In this document: one piece after another, positions 1-8,015 of the stretch
Numbering within the stretch: the first letter of the stretch is position 1
Layout of the letters: every line of letters begins with the position of its first letter
Made by a program: the position numbers and the translations under genes
The notes under the pieces: model-generated
Database searches by the model: none
What the model saw: the letters and a program-made list of their open reading frames with translations, nothing else
Told to the model about the DNA's origin: nothing
DNA from: Xanthobacteraceae bacterium
Lineage (GTDB): Bacteria > Pseudomonadota > Alphaproteobacteria > Rhizobiales > Xanthobacteraceae
Direction: 5' to 3'
Length of the DNA stretch: 64,000 nucleotides
Assembly (NCBI GenBank): GCA_030037895.1
Contig: JASHPW010000114.1
Coordinates: 1-64,000, forward strand

Positions 1-1258
1 GCCGACCAAGGGTGGAACCGAGAAAGCCCACGGCGCCCCGCTCGGCGCCGAGGAAATCGCCGCGGCGCGGCAAAAACTTGGCTGGAGCGCGCCGGCGTTC
101 GAGATTCCGCCCGATATCCGCGCGCAATGGCGCGTCGTCGGCGAACGCGGCCGTCCGGCGCGGCTCGCCTGGCAGAAGCGCCTCGCCGCGCTCGACGCCG
201 CAAGGCGCGTTGCGTTCGAGCGGCGCACGCGCGGCGACCTGCCTGCGCACGAATTTGCAGCGGCAATCCGCGCGGTGAAAGAAAAATTCGCGGCGGTGCC
301 GAAGGACACCGCCACCCGCGCGGCCTCCGAAGTCGCGCTCGACGCGCTGACCGTGGCGCTGCCGGAGATGATCGGCGGCTCGGCCGACCTTACCGGCTCC
401 AACAACACGCGTCCCAAAGCCATGAAGGTCATGAGCGCGGCGGATTATTCCGGCCGCTTCATCCATTACGGCGTGCGCGAGCACGCCATGGCGGCGGCCA
501 TGAACGGCATGGCGCTGCACGGCGGGATCATTCCCTATTCCGGCACGTTCCTCGTGTTCTCCGACTATTGCCGGCCGGCGCTTCGTCTCGCCGCGCTCAT
601 GGGAGTGCGCGTCATTTTCGTGATGACGCACGATTCGATCGGGCTCGGCGAGGACGGCCCGACGCACCAGCCGGTCGAGCACCTCGCCGCGTTGCGCGCC
701 ATGCCGAATCTGAAAGTGTTCCGGCCGTGCGACGCGGTCGAGACCATTGAGTGCTGGCAGCTCGCGCTAGAAGCAAAAGACGGCCCGAGCGTGCTCGCCT
801 TGACGCGGCAGGCCGTGCCGCAACTGCGGCACGGCCTCGACGAGAAGAACCGCTGCGCCGGCGGCGCCTACGAGCTGGTCGCGGCCGAAGGAGGCGCGGC
901 GACCGGCGGGCCGGCCGCGGTGTCGCTGTTCGCCACTGGCTCGGAGGTCGCCATCGCGGTCGCGGCGCAGAAACTCCTGGCCGCGCGCAAAATTCCGGCA
1001 CGGGTGGTTTCGGTGCCGTGCTTCGAATTATTGTTCGCCGCGCCGGAGGCGGAACGCGCGACGATTATCGGCCGCGCCAAGGTCAACGTCGCCGTCGAAG
1101 CCGGCATCCGCCAAGGCTGGGACGCGATCATCGGCACGGGCGGAACTTTTGTCGGCATGACCGGATTTGGCGCCAGCGCTCCCTATAAGGACCTTTACCA
1201 ACACTTCGGAATTACGCCGGAAGCGGTGGCGCAGGCGGCACTGCGCAAATTGAGCTGA
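1..1258 (+). CDS. tkt: Transketolase, C-terminal part (5' end outside window)
   Basis: This is a thiamine-diphosphate enzyme that moves two-carbon ketol units between sugar phosphates in the pentose phosphate and Calvin cycles. The reading frame is open from base 2, so the N-terminal third is missing; about 418 of the usual 660-670 residues are present. Visible family blocks are [11 protein letters not shown]-like sequence at the very start, [31 protein letters not shown] (catalytic Glu of the pyrimidine domain), and [20 protein letters not shown], followed by the C-terminal transketolase domain. The track ORF at 275 begins at an internal GTG and is not the true start. It lies upstream of gap, pgk and fba on the same strand, the usual rhizobial carbon cluster, although two opposite-strand genes intervene here. 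Confidence 0.97.
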   Translation, partial: PTKGGTEKAHGAPLGAEEIAAARQKLGWSAPAFEIPPDIRAQWRVVGERGRPARLAWQKRLAALDAARRVAFERRTRGDLPAHEFAAAIRAVKEKFAAVPKDTATRAASEVALDALTVALPEMIGGSADLTGSNNTRPKAMKVMSAADYSGRFIHYGVREHAMAAAMNGMALHGGIIPYSGTFLVFSDYCRPALRLAALMGVRVIFVMTHDSIGLGEDGPTHQPVEHLAALRAMPNLKVFRPCDAVETIECWQLALEAKDGPSVLALTRQAVPQLRHGLDEKNRCAGGAYELVAAEGGAATGGPAAVSLFATGSEVAIAVAAQKLLAARKIPARVVSVPCFELLFAAPEAERATIIGRAKVNVAVEAGIRQGWDAIIGTGGTFVGMTGFGASAPYKDLYQHFGITPEAVAQAALRKLS

Positions 1259-1289
1259 AAAATCGTCGCTGTTGTTCGCGCCCTCGACG

Positions 1290-2546
1290 TTACGCGCTGA
1301 TCCGCGCCAGACGGCTGTCGAGAAAGGACACCAGATGGTCGCAAAGGTCGCGGGCGTCGGCGCCGGCGCCGTCGATCAGCGTGGACTTGCGCCGGCGCAG
1401 GAATGGCGCGCCCATCAGATAAAGGCCGGGCGCGGCGACAATTCCGCCGTCATGGCGGATCATGCCCTTGCGGTCGAGAACCGGCATGTCGAGCCAGGAG
1501 TAGTCGGGCCGGAAGCCGGTGGCCCAGATGATCGTCTTGATCGCGCCGCTCGTGAGGTCAAGGCCGAGCGGCGGCGACGCCTCGACGCGGGTCGGCGGCG
1601 GGCGGTGCGGCGGCTCGACCTTGTCGTCGAGGCCGTTCACGCGCGCCCAGTCGTCGATGAGGTCGAGGAGCCGGCCCATCTTGAGATCGGACAGCGCGCA
1701 CATGTTGCGCAGCGATCCGGCGAACTGCGCCTTGCCGTCCTCGCTGATGCCGGCGAGGCGCCCGACCAGCGTCACGCCCATGGCGGTGAGGGCGTTGAGG
1801 TCGAGGGTCGAGCGATCGGGCGTGCCGGCGAGCTGCAGCGAGGGCACCCGCCGCGCCCGGCCGATATCGTCGACCTCGTCGTAGCGCTGATCGAGCACGC
1901 CCGCCGCGTCCATCCACCACTCCAGGTCCTTGCCGCGATAGACGCGCGGTGCGCGGATGTGCTCGCCCGCCGACAAGGTCACCGGCCGGCCCGAGCGTTG
2001 GATTTCGGCGGCGATCTGCGTGCCGCTCGCCGATGCGCCCATGACCAGGACGCCGCCGTCGGGCAGCGCGCCGGGATTGCGGTACTGCTGGGCGGTAACT
2101 TGGGCGATCGCGCGCGGCACCCGGTCGGCAAAGGCGGGGACGCGGGCGATGTTGCACGCGCCGGACGCGATCACCACGATGCGGCAGCGCCAGTCGCCTT
2201 GGTCCGTGCGCACCAGATATCCGTTGCCGGTGGCGCGCACCGACGTGACCGTGGTGTGCGTGCGCACCGGCGCCGCGATCGCTTTGGCGTAACTCGCGAT
2301 GAAGGCGATGATCTCGGGCAGGGTGCGGTAGCCGTCGGGATCGTCGCCGCCGTAGCCGAAGCCGGGCAGCCGGCTCTGCCAGTTGGGCGTGAGCAGCCGC
2401 AGCGAATCCCAACGCTCGGTGCGCCACGAATGGGCGACCTCGCCGCGCTCCAGCACCACGTGGTCGATCGCGCGGTCGGCGAGGCAGCGGCTCATGGCCA
2501 AGCCGGCGTGCCCGGCGCCGATGACAACTGCGGTGACGGTGCTAAT
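1290..2546 (-). CDS. CzcO-like NAD(P)/FAD-dependent flavoprotein monooxygenase, apparent ATT start
   Basis: This is a flavin-containing-monooxygenase-like oxidoreductase of about 418 residues. The first Rossmann motif reads VVIGAGHAGLAM at residues 7-18. A second nucleotide-binding motif (VLVMGASASG) lies mid-protein, and a C-terminal FMO-type ATG motif (TIIWATGFRPDY) is present. The track ORF begins at an internal TTG (2501) and would lose the FAD-binding glycine motif. Upstream codons stay open to a TGA at 2559-2561 and contain no ATG, GTG or TTG. The codon where homologues carry Met is ATT (2544-2546), preceded by a GAGGGA Shine-Dalgarno-like run. Either ATT is the start, or a point mutation or base error has removed the normal one. 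The substrate is unknown. Convergent with tkt (31 bp apart) and co-directional with the osmC gene upstream. Confidence 0.85.
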   Translation of the reverse strand: MSTVTAVVIGAGHAGLAMSRCLADRAIDHVVLERGEVAHSWRTERWDSLRLLTPNWQSRLPGFGYGGDDPDGYRTLPEIIAFIASYAKAIAAPVRTHTTVTSVRATGNGYLVRTDQGDWRCRIVVIASGACNIARVPAFADRVPRAIAQVTAQQYRNPGALPDGGVLVMGASASGTQIAAEIQRSGRPVTLSAGEHIRAPRVYRGKDLEWWMDAAGVLDQRYDEVDDIGRARRVPSLQLAGTPDRSTLDLNALTAMGVTLVGRLAGISEDGKAQFAGSLRNMCALSDLKMGRLLDLIDDWARVNGLDDKVEPPHRPPPTRVEASPPLGLDLTSGAIKTIIWATGFRPDYSWLDMPVLDRKGMIRHDGGIVAAPGLYLMGAPFLRRRKSTLIDGAGADARDLCDHLVSFLDSRLARISA

Positions 2547-2589
2547 CGCTTCGTTCCCTCACGACGCGTCGGCGACCCGAGGCCTCGGC

Positions 2590-3150
2590 TCAGTTCACGA
2601 CGACGGTGACGTTCGTCGGATTGGTCACGATGTCGTACACCGCCGACCGCTTCTGCGATTGCGCGACGAGAGCCTCGATGTCCTCGCGCTTGGCGTCGGC
2701 GTCGATCTTGTAGGTGACCTTGATGCCGCCAAAGCCGTTGCGGATGTCGCTGTCCACGCCGAGGATGCCCTGGATGTCCATGTCGCCTTCGATGGTCGCC
2801 GTGACCGAACGCAGTTGAATATTGCGGTACTGCGCCACCGCGGCGATGCCCGCGGTGAGGCAACTGGCCAGCCCGACCAGGACATATTCGACGGGCGTGG
2901 CGCCCTTGTCCTCGGAAGCAAACACCTCGGGGTGGTCGGCGTCGAAGGTGAAGGTTTTCTTGTGCCGCTGTTCCTGGCCCAGGCCGTAATAGCCTTCGAC
3001 CGCAGAGTGACTGTGCGTGCCGTCCTTCCATTCGCAGGTCGCGCGCCACTTGAACTGCGCGGCCTCGGGGGCCTTGGCCAACGCCTCACGGGCGGCGATC
3101 AAGGCTTCGACGTTGACGCCATTCTTGGCGGGGTTGATGGCATTGGCCAT
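2590..3150 (-). CDS. OsmC family protein
   Basis: This 186-residue protein has the OsmC/Ohr fold, a family of small cytosolic dimers that reduce organic or fatty-acid peroxides. The N-terminal part has the FKWRATCEWKDG strand block. The central helix carries the conserved cysteine in VLVGLASCLTAG. The C-terminal position where Ohr/OsmC has its second, resolving cysteine reads QKRSAVYDIV, so that Cys is absent, as in the OsmC-like subfamily with an S-P/A-V-Y-D motif. Classical thiol peroxidase chemistry is therefore doubtful. The start at 3150 (ATGGCCAATGCC) is preceded by a GGAGG-like run. The gene lies just upstream of the CzcO-like flavoprotein (43 bp gap) and may be cotranscribed with it. 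Confidence 0.92.
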   Translation of the reverse strand: MANAINPAKNGVNVEALIAAREALAKAPEAAQFKWRATCEWKDGTHSHSAVEGYYGLGQEQRHKKTFTFDADHPEVFASEDKGATPVEYVLVGLASCLTAGIAAVAQYRNIQLRSVTATIEGDMDIQGILGVDSDIRNGFGGIKVTYKIDADAKREDIEALVAQSQKRSAVYDIVTNPTNVTVVVN

Positions 3151-3723
3151 GGATACCTCCGTACTCCGGTTGCCTCACTCATGCTGTTGAGCGGATGTTT
3201 CACGCCCAGGATGGCTTATTAGGAGGAACATCCCAGTCGTCAACTTCTAAATTTCTTGAGGAAAAATCTGCTTCCACTGGAACGCGCCATGAAAAATCAT
3301 GCTGCCATTGCTGGAAATCCAGATGATATCCGGCCCTGCGGTCCGCGACGGACGGAGCCGTCACGGCGTGCATAACGCCGGTCTGCCGCGCCGGCATGCT
3401 CGTCGCTGTCGCGCACGCGGAACTTAAAGAATACAAGAAGCGTTCTCCGCCACTTGTCGGAGTCGTTGTCCCGCAAGCCATGATATTCGGCGTCGGACAG
3501 GCGGTTGCGCCCAGGAGGACGAATTGTTGCGGCGCAAAGCCCGCCGCCACGGCGCTGCAGTGGCGCCGACGCGGGCCTCGGCCGCGCCCGCGGGACGGCC
3601 GACGCAGCCGCTCCGGTCAAGGCCGGACTTGTGCCGGGCCCCGATCCCGTTAAATAGGCTTTGCGAAAAAGCTGGATGCCGCAGTGCATATCGGGCATGA
3701 ACCGGCTTAAATGGGAGCGACAC
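3151..3723. other. Intergenic gap without a convincing gene
   Basis: About 570 bp separate the divergently transcribed osmC-like and gap genes. Short ORFs cross it on both strands, but none has a recognisable family, a good ribosome site or a domain. It presumably holds both promoters. No riboswitch, tRNA or strong terminator was recognised. Confidence 0.6.
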
Positions 3724-4731
3724 ATGGCGGTTCGCGTCGCCATCAACGGGTTCGGCCGCATCGGCCGCAATATTTTGCGCGCGGCCGTGGAAGCGCGGCG
3801 CACCGAAATCGAGGTCGTCGCCGTCAACGATCTCGCTCCGGTCGAAATGAACGCGCATCTCTTGCGCTACGATTCGGTGCACGGCCGCTTCCCCGGCGCG
3901 GTAACGGTCGAGGGCAACACCATTCACTGCGGCAACGGCGCCATCAAGGTCACCGCGCACAAGGATCCGGCGCACTTGCCGTGGCAGGAGTTGGGCATCG
4001 ATATCGCGCTCGAATGCACCGGCATTTTCACCTCGAAGGAGAAGGCGGCGGCGCATCTCAAAGCCGGCGCCAAGCGAGTGCTCGTTTCGGCGCCGGCCGA
4101 GGGCGTCGATCTCACGGTCGTCTACGGCGTCAACCACGACAGGCTGACCAGGGCGCACACGATCGTCTCCAACGCCTCGTGCACCACCAATTGCCTGGCG
4201 CCGGTCGCCAAGGTGCTCAATGATGCGGTCGGCATCGACAAGGGCTTCATGACCACAGTGCACGCCTACACCAACGACCAGCCCTCGCTCGATCAGGTGC
4301 ACAAGGACCTTTATCGGGCGCGCGCGGCGGCGCTCAACATGATCCCGACCTCGACCGGCGCGGCCAAGGCGGTCGGCCTAGTGCTGCCGGAGCTGGCCGG
4401 CCGGCTCGACGGCGTCTCGATCCGCGTGCCGACGCCGAACGTCTCGGTGATCGACTTCAAGTTCGTCGCCAAGCGCGCGACCTCGAAGGAGGAGATCAAC
4501 GCCGCGGTCAAGCGCGCCGCCGAGCAACGGCTCAAGGGAATTCTCAGCTACACCGACGACCCCAACGTCTCCAGCGACTTCAACCACGATCCGCATTCCG
4601 CGGTCTTCCACATGGACCAGACCAAGGTCATCGACGGCACCCTGGTGCGGGTGATGGCGTGGTATGACAACGAATGGGGCTTCTCCAATCGCATGGTCGA
4701 TACCGCGGTGGCGATGGGCAAGCTCCTCTGA
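3724..4731 (+). CDS. gap: Type I glyceraldehyde-3-phosphate dehydrogenase
   Basis: This enzyme oxidises glyceraldehyde-3-phosphate to 1,3-bisphosphoglycerate with NAD(P) and phosphate in glycolysis, and works in reverse in gluconeogenesis and the Calvin cycle. The 335-residue protein starts [16 protein letters not shown], with GGGAGCGAC upstream of ATG 3724. The track start at 3661 adds 21 non-homologous residues. The Rossmann glycine motif is at residues 7-13, and the Asp of VNDLAP (about residue 33) suggests NAD preference. The catalytic Cys sits in [11 protein letters not shown] near residue 155. The C-terminal block [13 protein letters not shown] is intact. It is followed 42 bp later by pgk on the same strand. 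Confidence 0.97.
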   Translation: MAVRVAINGFGRIGRNILRAAVEARRTEIEVVAVNDLAPVEMNAHLLRYDSVHGRFPGAVTVEGNTIHCGNGAIKVTAHKDPAHLPWQELGIDIALECTGIFTSKEKAAAHLKAGAKRVLVSAPAEGVDLTVVYGVNHDRLTRAHTIVSNASCTTNCLAPVAKVLNDAVGIDKGFMTTVHAYTNDQPSLDQVHKDLYRARAAALNMIPTSTGAAKAVGLVLPELAGRLDGVSIRVPTPNVSVIDFKFVAKRATSKEEINAAVKRAAEQRLKGILSYTDDPNVSSDFNHDPHSAVFHMDQTKVIDGTLVRVMAWYDNEWGFSNRMVDTAVAMGKLL

Positions 4732-4773
4732 CCGCCATCGCATCACGTTGCTTTCGCCATTGCGCATTTTTTA

Positions 4774-5991
4774 ATGAAGTCGTTCCGCACCCTCGACCAG
4801 GCCGACGTTAAGGGCAAGCGCGTGCTCGTGCGCGTCGACCTCAACGTGCCGATGAACGACGGCCAATTGTCGGACACGACGCGCATCGAGCGCACGGCGC
4901 CGACCATCCGCGAGATCGCCGACAAGGGCGGCAAGGTTATTTTGCTGTCGCATTTTGGCCGGCCCAAAGGACCGAATCCCAAGGAATCGCTGAAACCGGT
5001 CGCCGCGGCGGCGGCGCGCATCATCGGCCGGCCGATCGCCTTCGCCACGGACTGCATCGGCGAGGTCGCGGAACGGGCCGTCGCCGCCATGCAGCCGGGC
5101 GATATCCTCTGCCTGGAGAACACGCGTTTCCATCCCGGCGAGGTGGCAAACGATGCGGATTTCGTTGCCGCGCTCGCCCGGCTCGGCGACGTCTACGTCA
5201 ACGATGCGTTTTCGGTCGCGCACCGCTCGAACGCTTCGACCGAAGGGTTGGGCCGTAAGCTGCCGGCCTATGCCGGGCGCTCCATGCAGGCGGAGCTTGA
5301 AGCGCTGGACAAGGCGCTGCACGCGCCGCAGCGGCCGCTGACGGCGATCGTCGGCGGCGCCAAGGTCTCGACCAAGCTCGATGTTCTCGGCAACCTCCTT
5401 GCCAAAGTCGAGACGCTGATCATCGGCGGCGGCATGGCCAATACGTTCCTTTCCGCGCAGGGCAAAGCCGTCGGCAAGTCGCTCTACGAAGCCGACCTCA
5501 TGCCGGCCGCGCGCGCCATCCTCGCCAAGGCCAGGGCCGCCGGCCGCGAAATCGTGCTGCCGGTCGATGCCGTGGTGGCGCGCAAGCTCGCCGCGCACGC
5601 ACCCACGCGCGTCGCCTCGGTGGACGAGATCGGCGCCGCCGACATGATCCTCGATATCGGCCCGCGCACCATCGCGCAGGTCGTCTCGGTTCTCGCCCGC
5701 AGCAAGACACTGGTCTGGAACGGTCCGTTCGGCGCCTTCGAATACGAGCCCTTCGACACTGGCACGATCGAGGTAGCCGAGGCGGCGGCGGAACTTACCG
5801 CCGCCGGCAAGCTTGTCAGCATCGCCGGCGGCGGCGACACCGTGGCGGCGCTCAATGCCGCCCGGGTGACCGCCCGCTTCACCTATGCCTCGACCGCGGG
5901 CGGCGCCTTCCTGGAATGGCTCGAAGGCAAGACCCTGCCCGGCGTCGAAGCATTGAAGGTATCCCCTACTCCCGCTTCCCCGCGCGGATGA
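4774..5991 (+). CDS. pgk: Phosphoglycerate kinase
   Basis: This enzyme transfers the acyl phosphate of 1,3-bisphosphoglycerate to ADP, or the reverse in carbon fixation and gluconeogenesis. It has 405 residues, a normal length. The N-domain substrate blocks are RVDLNVPM, LLSHFGRPKG, ENTRFHPGE and NDAFSVAHRSNAS. The C-domain nucleotide blocks are GGAKVSTKLDVLGNLL, IIGGGMANTFL and the glycine-rich GGGDTVAALN. The protein ends with STAGGAFLEWLEGKTLPGVEAL and a short tail. The start is ATG 4774 (MKSFRTLDQADVKGKRVLVR). It sits between gap and fba in the same orientation, and cotranscription is likely. Confidence 0.98.
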   Translation: MKSFRTLDQADVKGKRVLVRVDLNVPMNDGQLSDTTRIERTAPTIREIADKGGKVILLSHFGRPKGPNPKESLKPVAAAAARIIGRPIAFATDCIGEVAERAVAAMQPGDILCLENTRFHPGEVANDADFVAALARLGDVYVNDAFSVAHRSNASTEGLGRKLPAYAGRSMQAELEALDKALHAPQRPLTAIVGGAKVSTKLDVLGNLLAKVETLIIGGGMANTFLSAQGKAVGKSLYEADLMPAARAILAKARAAGREIVLPVDAVVARKLAAHAPTRVASVDEIGAADMILDIGPRTIAQVVSVLARSKTLVWNGPFGAFEYEPFDTGTIEVAEAAAELTAAGKLVSIAGGGDTVAALNAARVTARFTYASTAGGAFLEWLEGKTLPGVEALKVSPTPASPRG

Positions 5992-6039
5992 GTCATAATA
6001 TCCGGGCATCAGGAACGGCGCCGAATCGAGGAGGGCGCG

Positions 6040-7071
6040 ATGAACCTCACCGAATTGCACAAGGTCGCGGCGGCCATGGTTGCTCCCGGCCACGGCATCC
6101 TGGCGGCCGATGAATCGACCGGCACGATCAAGAAGCGTTTCGACGCGATCGGCGTGGAATCGACGGCCGACACGCGGCGCGACTACCGCGAGATGTTGTT
6201 CCGCTCGACCGAAGCGATGGCGAAACACATTTCCGGGGTCATTCTCTATGACGAGACCATCCGGCAGAACGCCAAGGACGGCACGCCGCTCGTCAAGCTC
6301 ATCACAGAGGCCGGCGCGATCCCCGGGATCAAGGTCGACAAGGGAACGAAGCCGCTGCCGTTCTGCCCGAACGAGGTGATCACAGAAGGACTCGACGGTT
6401 TGCGCGAGCGGCTGGTGGAATATCGCGGCCTCGGCGCCAAATTCGCCAAGTGGCGCGCGGTGATCGATGTCGGTCAACGGCATGGTCTACCGAGCCACGC
6501 CTGCGTCAAGGCCAACGCGCATGCGCTGGCGCGCTACGTCGCGCTCTGCCAGGACGAAAGTATCGTGCCGATCGTCGAGCCCGAGGTGCTGATGGACGGC
6601 GACCACGACATCGACCGATGTGTCGAGGTCACCACCTGGGTGCTGAAGGAAACCTTTCAGGAGCTGTTCTACGCCCGCGTCGCGCTCGAAGGCATGGTGC
6701 TCAAGCCGAACATGGCGGTGCCCGGAAAAAAATCACTGAAGCGCGCGTCGGTCGAGGAGGTCGCGGAGAAGACCGTGCGCCTCCTGAAGGCTTGCGTGCC
6801 CGCGGCCGTTCCCGGCGTCGCCTTCCTCTCCGGCGGGCAGTCCGACGAGGAAGCGACCGCGCACCTCGACGCCATCAACAAATCCGGCGCGCTGCCTTGG
6901 CGCGTGACCTTCTCCTACGGCCGCGCTTTGCAGGCGGCGCCGCAGAGGGCGTGGTCGGGCAAGCCGGAGAACGTGGCGGCGGCGCAACGCGCCTTCGCCC
7001 ATCGCGCGAAGATGAATGGCCTCGCCGCGCTCGGCCGGTGGCAGGCCGATCTCGAGCGGAAGGCGGCGTGA
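6040..7071 (+). CDS. fba: Class I fructose-bisphosphate aldolase
   Basis: This enzyme cleaves fructose-1,6-bisphosphate to dihydroxyacetone phosphate and glyceraldehyde-3-phosphate through a lysine Schiff base, without a metal. It has 343 residues. Blocks of the class I family are GILAADESTGTIKKRF near residue 20, VILYDETIRQ, GIKVDKGTKPL, the Schiff-base Lys in EGMVLKPNMAVPGKK (about residue 220), GVAFLSGGQSDEEAT and FSYGRALQ. ATG 6040 follows a clear GAGGAGGG ribosome site. Class I enzymes of this size are found in many alphaproteobacteria. It is the last of the gap-pgk-fba run, and a ThiE-like gene follows 62 bp later. Confidence 0.97.
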   Translation: MNLTELHKVAAAMVAPGHGILAADESTGTIKKRFDAIGVESTADTRRDYREMLFRSTEAMAKHISGVILYDETIRQNAKDGTPLVKLITEAGAIPGIKVDKGTKPLPFCPNEVITEGLDGLRERLVEYRGLGAKFAKWRAVIDVGQRHGLPSHACVKANAHALARYVALCQDESIVPIVEPEVLMDGDHDIDRCVEVTTWVLKETFQELFYARVALEGMVLKPNMAVPGKKSLKRASVEEVAEKTVRLLKACVPAAVPGVAFLSGGQSDEEATAHLDAINKSGALPWRVTFSYGRALQAAPQRAWSGKPENVAAAQRAFAHRAKMNGLAALGRWQADLERKAA

Positions 7072-7081
7072 CGCGTTGTCG

Positions 7082-7132
7082 CGATTGGTGCAACGCTCCT
7101 CTTCCCTCGCCGCAAGGGGGAGGGGAACAGCA
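7082..7132. repeat. Short intergenic hairpin (CTTCCCTCGCC...GGGGGAGGGG)
   Basis: The 61-bp gap after fba contains a pyrimidine-rich arm and a purine-rich arm (CCTCTTCCCTCGCC and GGGGGAGGGGAA) that can pair around CGCAA. Its purine arm also serves as the ribosome site for the following ThiE-like gene. A similar hairpin (CTCTCCGCTCGCGGGGAGAG) lies at about 39043-39062, so this may be a small dispersed palindromic repeat. Confidence 0.5.
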
Positions 7133-7765
7133 ATGAACGCGCGGCGCCCGCGGCCGCGGTTTTACCTCATCACCCCGCGGCTTAACGACACGTCGGCGTT
7201 CGCGCGCGCGACCGGCGCGGCGTTTGATGCCGCCGATGTGGCCGCCGTTCTCCTTCGCCTCGCGCCGAGCGACGAGCGCACCCTGATCAACCGCGCCAAG
7301 GCGATTGCCGCCATTGTTCAGCGCCGCGCCATCGCGCTCCTCCTCGACGGCGAGCCCGAGATCGTGGCCAGCGCCGGCGCCGACGGCGCCCACCTCACCG
7401 GCATCGCGGCGCTCAATGCGGCGCTCGGCACGCTCAAGCCCGACCGCATCGCCGGCGCCGGCGGCTTGCGCAGCCGTCATGATGCCATGCTCGCCGGCGA
7501 AGCTGGCGCCGATTACGTGATGTTCGGCGAACCCGATCGCCGCGGCGACCGCCCGTCCGTCGAGGCCGTGCAGGAGCGGCTCTCGTGGTGGGCGGAAATC
7601 TTCGAGCCGCCTTGCATCGGCTATGCCGCAAGCCTCGACGAGGTCTTTCCGCTCGCGCAAGCTGGCGCCGATTTCGTCGCGCTCGGTGATTGGATATGGA
7701 CGCACGCACAAGACTCCGCCGCGGCGGTCGCGGCCGCCGCCGGCCGCCTCGCCGAACCTGCTTAG
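7133..7765 (+). CDS. ThiE-like (thiamine phosphate synthase/TenI fold) protein
   Basis: This 210-residue protein has the TIM-barrel signature of the TMP-TENI family. FYLITPRLND lies at the N-terminus, followed by DGEPEIVASAGADGAHLTG, where true ThiE has a GVHLGQ-type pyrophosphate motif, and then AGADYVMFGEPDRRGDRP and AGADFVALGDWIW. ThiE joins hydroxymethylpyrimidine pyrophosphate to thiazole phosphate. Here the canonical catalytic stretches are eroded, so the reaction cannot be assigned. ATG 7133 follows a strong GGGGGAGGGG site; the track start at 7016 overlaps fba and is rejected. Co-orientation with fba suggests readthrough, but no thi genes are adjacent. Confidence 0.85.
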   Translation: MNARRPRPRFYLITPRLNDTSAFARATGAAFDAADVAAVLLRLAPSDERTLINRAKAIAAIVQRRAIALLLDGEPEIVASAGADGAHLTGIAALNAALGTLKPDRIAGAGGLRSRHDAMLAGEAGADYVMFGEPDRRGDRPSVEAVQERLSWWAEIFEPPCIGYAASLDEVFPLAQAGADFVALGDWIWTHAQDSAAAVAAAAGRLAEPA

Positions 7766-7870
7766 AGCGATGCCGATGAAGTGGACTCACCGCGAGCGGC
7801 CAACTTCGCCGGCCCCCTCCCTCCTTACGAGGGAAAAGACCATTCTGGAGCGGAATCTGAGCAACCCGGC

Positions 7871-7952
7871 GTCATTGCCACCGAAGCAAAGCAATCCAGG
7901 ACGGACGAAATCCGGATTGCTTCGTCGCCCCTTTGAGGCTCCTCGCAATGAC
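7871..7952. repeat. Nested palindromic intergenic element (GTCATTGC...GCAATGAC)
   Basis: Outer arms GTCATTGC (7871-7878) and GCAATGAC (7945-7952) are exact inverted copies. Inside them GCAATCC (7891-7897) and GGATTGC (7914-7920) form a second exact pair. The pattern resembles the dispersed GTCATTGCGAGCGAAGC-type palindromes found between genes in many proteobacteria. It lies upstream of the Sel1-repeat gene and explains why the track ORF there extends far 5'. Confidence 0.7.
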
Positions 7953-7958
7953 GGCGCT

Positions 7959-8000
7959 GATTCGATTTCGATCCAAGCGGATTCGATTTCGATCCAAGCG
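7959..8000 (+). repeat. Tandem 21-bp duplication
   Basis: The unit GATTCGATTTCGATCCAAGCG occurs twice head to tail (7959-7979 and 7980-8000) with no mismatch. It encodes the repeated SISIQAD/E stretch only if the Sel1 gene starts upstream, which I doubt. A replication-slippage duplication in the 5' leader is the simpler reading. Confidence 0.85.
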
Positions 8001-8015
8001 GAACGTGCTCTCAAT

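Noticed and set aside
4771-6483. 570-aa minus-strand ORF
   Set aside because: Antisense to pgk and fba; no family content.
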